Assembly: GCF_023238445.1 (NCBI RefSeq)
Contig: NZ_CP096658.1
Coordinates: 496,001-560,000 of the forward strand
DNA: 64,000 nucleotides
Direction of reading: 5' to 3'
From: Halorussus gelatinilyticus
Lineage (GTDB): Archaea; Halobacteriota; Halobacteria; Halobacteriales; Haladaptataceae
Within the stretch, counting starts at the first letter, position 1, and every line of letters starts with the position of its first letter. The notes under the pieces were generated by a model that worked only from the letters and a program-made list of their open reading frames with translations, made no database searches and had not been told where the DNA came from. Both the position numbers and the translations under genes were made by a program. Positions 63,401-64,000 of the stretch are shown here, piece by piece.

Positions 63401-63621
63401 ACAACCACCAGACAGGAAGTGTCGATTACGGCGACGTCACATTCATGTTACCAGACCGGGAGGGTGTTCCCGGCGCTCTTCAGGGGACCGCCGACGTTGA
63501 GCGGACGCAAGTCAGCCTGACGCTGCGATCCGGCCAGGACTACACGAAGGTTCAGGACCTGTTCGAGCGGATGCCCGAGGAGGCGTCAAGCCTGAAGATC
63601 GAGATCACCTTCCAGAAGTAG
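60415..63621 (+). CDS. DUF499 family AAA+ ATPase (COG1483-like), defence-island type
   Basis: A 1068-residue protein. Residues 1-75 precede a clear P-loop GPYGSGKSH (83-91) and a Walker B FFVDELEDW (with Asp180-Glu181), then an ATPase lid-like region (YPFHPVLLDALETRYY) and long C-terminal alpha/beta domains to the end (DVTFMLPDREGVPGALQGTADVERTQVSLTL). This matches the DUF499 family, found next to DUF1156 DNA methylases and SNF2 helicases in prokaryotic defence islands. Function is unproven; probably an ATP-driven sensor or loader on DNA. An alternative Met lies 11 codons upstream (60382) but has no TATA spacing. Confidence 0.85.
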   Translation: MAQSGSLSNTLEDTVTLSRELREEGQIDGQVKLYNVDDDEEFESDAELFFERTLMTQGLREALSILRDSLTGDDPRGTHILYGPYGSGKSHQMVALYHCFDDPDAAGTWASDSVEGFETALPESATPITVAMQNEQYEYLWEPFFEALDYDPGTYSSGGYPDMQTIQEAVGDDTVAFFVDELEDWFDTLQGDRKSANKAFLQSLLESTALSDLELYTIVSVLREGSEVHDILNREQAVEVNMNNQVDKREVLRHRLIDSVNENAAREIVNGYFDAYDQSDHVSIPDDLLSEMHDLYPFHPVLLDALETRYYADEDNQNTRGMIYLFSKVLLEMQDQTDLITHGDIDAIEFEDELAKINYERLNAATGDIKSRIDEDDVPHGRRILNTILLYSLKPSEGEGAEVSEIVMGAYQTGDLVSDVVLNLERLHGVAWHLHKLNGKYAIRDRQNPNALIRNAAVDVSETSAKAEVADFITDIFGSNAHPVGFRTNDMRDIPDDREVKVVVKDDQWTNEEVEKVITNDGRGREWRNTLVFVQPSGDKAIESGTRYIDKARYIEGARQVLADESLDDEIRTSIKGMREQEENELREELQLLYGEVLDGNDLLNDWGQMTPMELDVYVHDEAELNASNIADSASADPFDLQSDVWAIAEDLLERRGEISVEDIYEQFLRDPELPIPGSANDVLNATVKALSDKPVLARDTGGFRDDLSGSSLDTVLVQQDDVDVWGVDDVEQELRQRFGSGTTALDIGDFELELVEDGEIWIDGDSHDVVMRAIGRLAREEQYVIVKGNEILDKPQSDATVRDVGGAEVVGASSLVDRIETHIDDDGYANLDTIIGEIRAEESVFLPPDETESVAREAVNEFLVDDYVLEAGGRYLGSLGDRDPTTVKIVPTVPERIGDQILEYIEDLDPGDQFTVNKVTDRFDSSVTEYMVRTYLLENIGKDEEPEYVVNTTGSEKASDWVPGYPFRKADTEIPTWRFEYNGDDVAAMRSKWRNNHQTGSVDYGDVTFMLPDREGVPGALQGTADVERTQVSLTLRSGQDYTKVQDLFERMPEEASSLKIEITFQK

Positions 63622-63632
63622 TTCCGCTTCTT

Positions 63633-63845
63633 CTACTGGTCGGCGTCCGCGTTTCTGACTAAGGCTTCGACGATAATTTCGTCACTGTCCGCGTCATCCA
63701 GCATATCCCTCAGAACGGTCTTCAGTCGTCTATCGAACAAACTGCGTGGGTTCAGCGGTGTTAGTTCCGCTTCAAGCTCATCTCCGCTTACTGTTCCAGA
63801 AATCACGGAGTCTCCGTCTTCTCGTACTTCCAGCAAATCGGCCAT
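63633..63845 (-). CDS. Small acidic protein of 70 aa, unknown
   Basis: Translation gives an acidic protein (EVREDGDSVISGTVSGDELEAELTPLNPRSLFDRRLKTVLRDMLDDADSDEIIVEALV) with a likely short beta pair and two helices. Convergent with the DUF499 gene (12-base gap). It is short and lacks recognised domains, so coding status is moderately likely. Confidence 0.5.
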   Translation of the reverse strand: MADLLEVREDGDSVISGTVSGDELEAELTPLNPRSLFDRRLKTVLRDMLDDADSDEIIVEALVRNADADQ

Positions 63846-63928
63846 ATCGAACCATCCTCAGCACGCTGGATAGCCTGTTCGATTGCCGCCTAACTCAACA
63901 GTCGATGGGGAACAGTGTTAGTGTGCTT

Positions 63929-64000
63929 CTATCTGTCCCAGTACTCTGAACCCGGTTCGGGCCAGACCTCACTCGCTTGCTTTGCGAGCCACTCGCCACG
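63929..64000 (-). CDS. C-terminal end of a gene cut by the window edge
   Basis: A 23-codon open end (GEWLAKQASEVWPEPGSEYWDR, then TAG) continues past base 64000 with protein-like composition and helical amphipathic character. It lies 83 bp upstream of the 70-aa gene on the same strand. Identity cannot be told. Confidence 0.4.
   Translation of the reverse strand, partial: RGEWLAKQASEVWPEPGSEYWDR

Noticed and set aside
57359-63621. Assignment of the module to BREX or DISARM
   Set aside because: No PglZ, PglX, BrxA/B, DUF1998 protein, PLD nuclease or methylase is visible; the ATPase fits DUF499 better. The name is therefore left open.
1-64000. CRISPR arrays and rRNA genes
   Set aside because: I saw no regularly spaced repeats and no rRNA signature motifs anywhere in the window.

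Overview
The window is a chromosomal segment of a haloarchaeon (class Halobacteria). The evidence is a high-GC, strongly acidic proteome, archaeal-type ribosomal proteins in S10/spc order with salt-adapted acidic tails (S3) and the haloarchaeal N-terminal extension of L32e, TrmB and Bat-type regulators, Tat-type lipoprotein signals, and TATA boxes about 25-30 bases before start codons, as expected for leaderless transcripts. The genus cannot be fixed from the sequence alone.

Layout. Bases 1-486 hold the start of an AT-rich membrane protein cut by the window edge. From 0.5 to 11 kb there are housekeeping genes: a DUF1405 membrane protein, PLP synthase (pdxS), an iron-sulfur repair protein, homoserine kinase, then adenylate kinase, a DUF106/EMC3-like insertase, cytidylate kinase and TruB (the archaeal adk-DUF106-cmk-truB group, split here by a lipoprotein gene), an aspartoacylase-like hydrolase and tRNA-Pro(GGG). 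From 11 to 17 kb lie a DUF849 enzyme, small unknowns, a methyltransferase and ilvD, whose 3' end is partly duplicated downstream. From 17 to 27.4 kb there is a maltodextrin cluster: TrmB regulator, cytoplasmic GH13 amylase, GH15 glucoamylase, MalK-like ATPase, binding protein and two permeases. From 27.5 to 33.3 kb come a glycosyltransferase, a beta-RFAP-synthase-like GHMP protein, a KaiC-like protein with a broken P-loop, mch, small proteins and tRNA-Gly(GCC).

From 33.5 to 46.5 kb runs a nearly unbroken ribosomal protein operon (SPOUT methyltransferase, L3 to L15, with RNase P Rpp29), largely linked by ATGA or TAATG-type overlaps. Its rnp1 gene carries an in-frame insert made of successive DNA palindromes. 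secY follows only after a 3-kb group of four genes (HAD phosphatase, DUF4188, Bat-type regulator, DUF6663-like).

Immediately after secY the character changes. From 51.1 kb to the end the DNA is lower in GC and holds an integrative element: a DNA-binding protein translationally coupled to a tyrosine recombinase, a second-type MCM helicase, a coiled-coil protein, a winged-helix protein, and then a divergent module of a coiled-coil/zinc-ribbon protein plus SNF2 helicase facing a 1068-residue DUF499 AAA+ ATPase. This last module is the best candidate for a little-described (probably antiviral) system. The right end of the element is outside the window.
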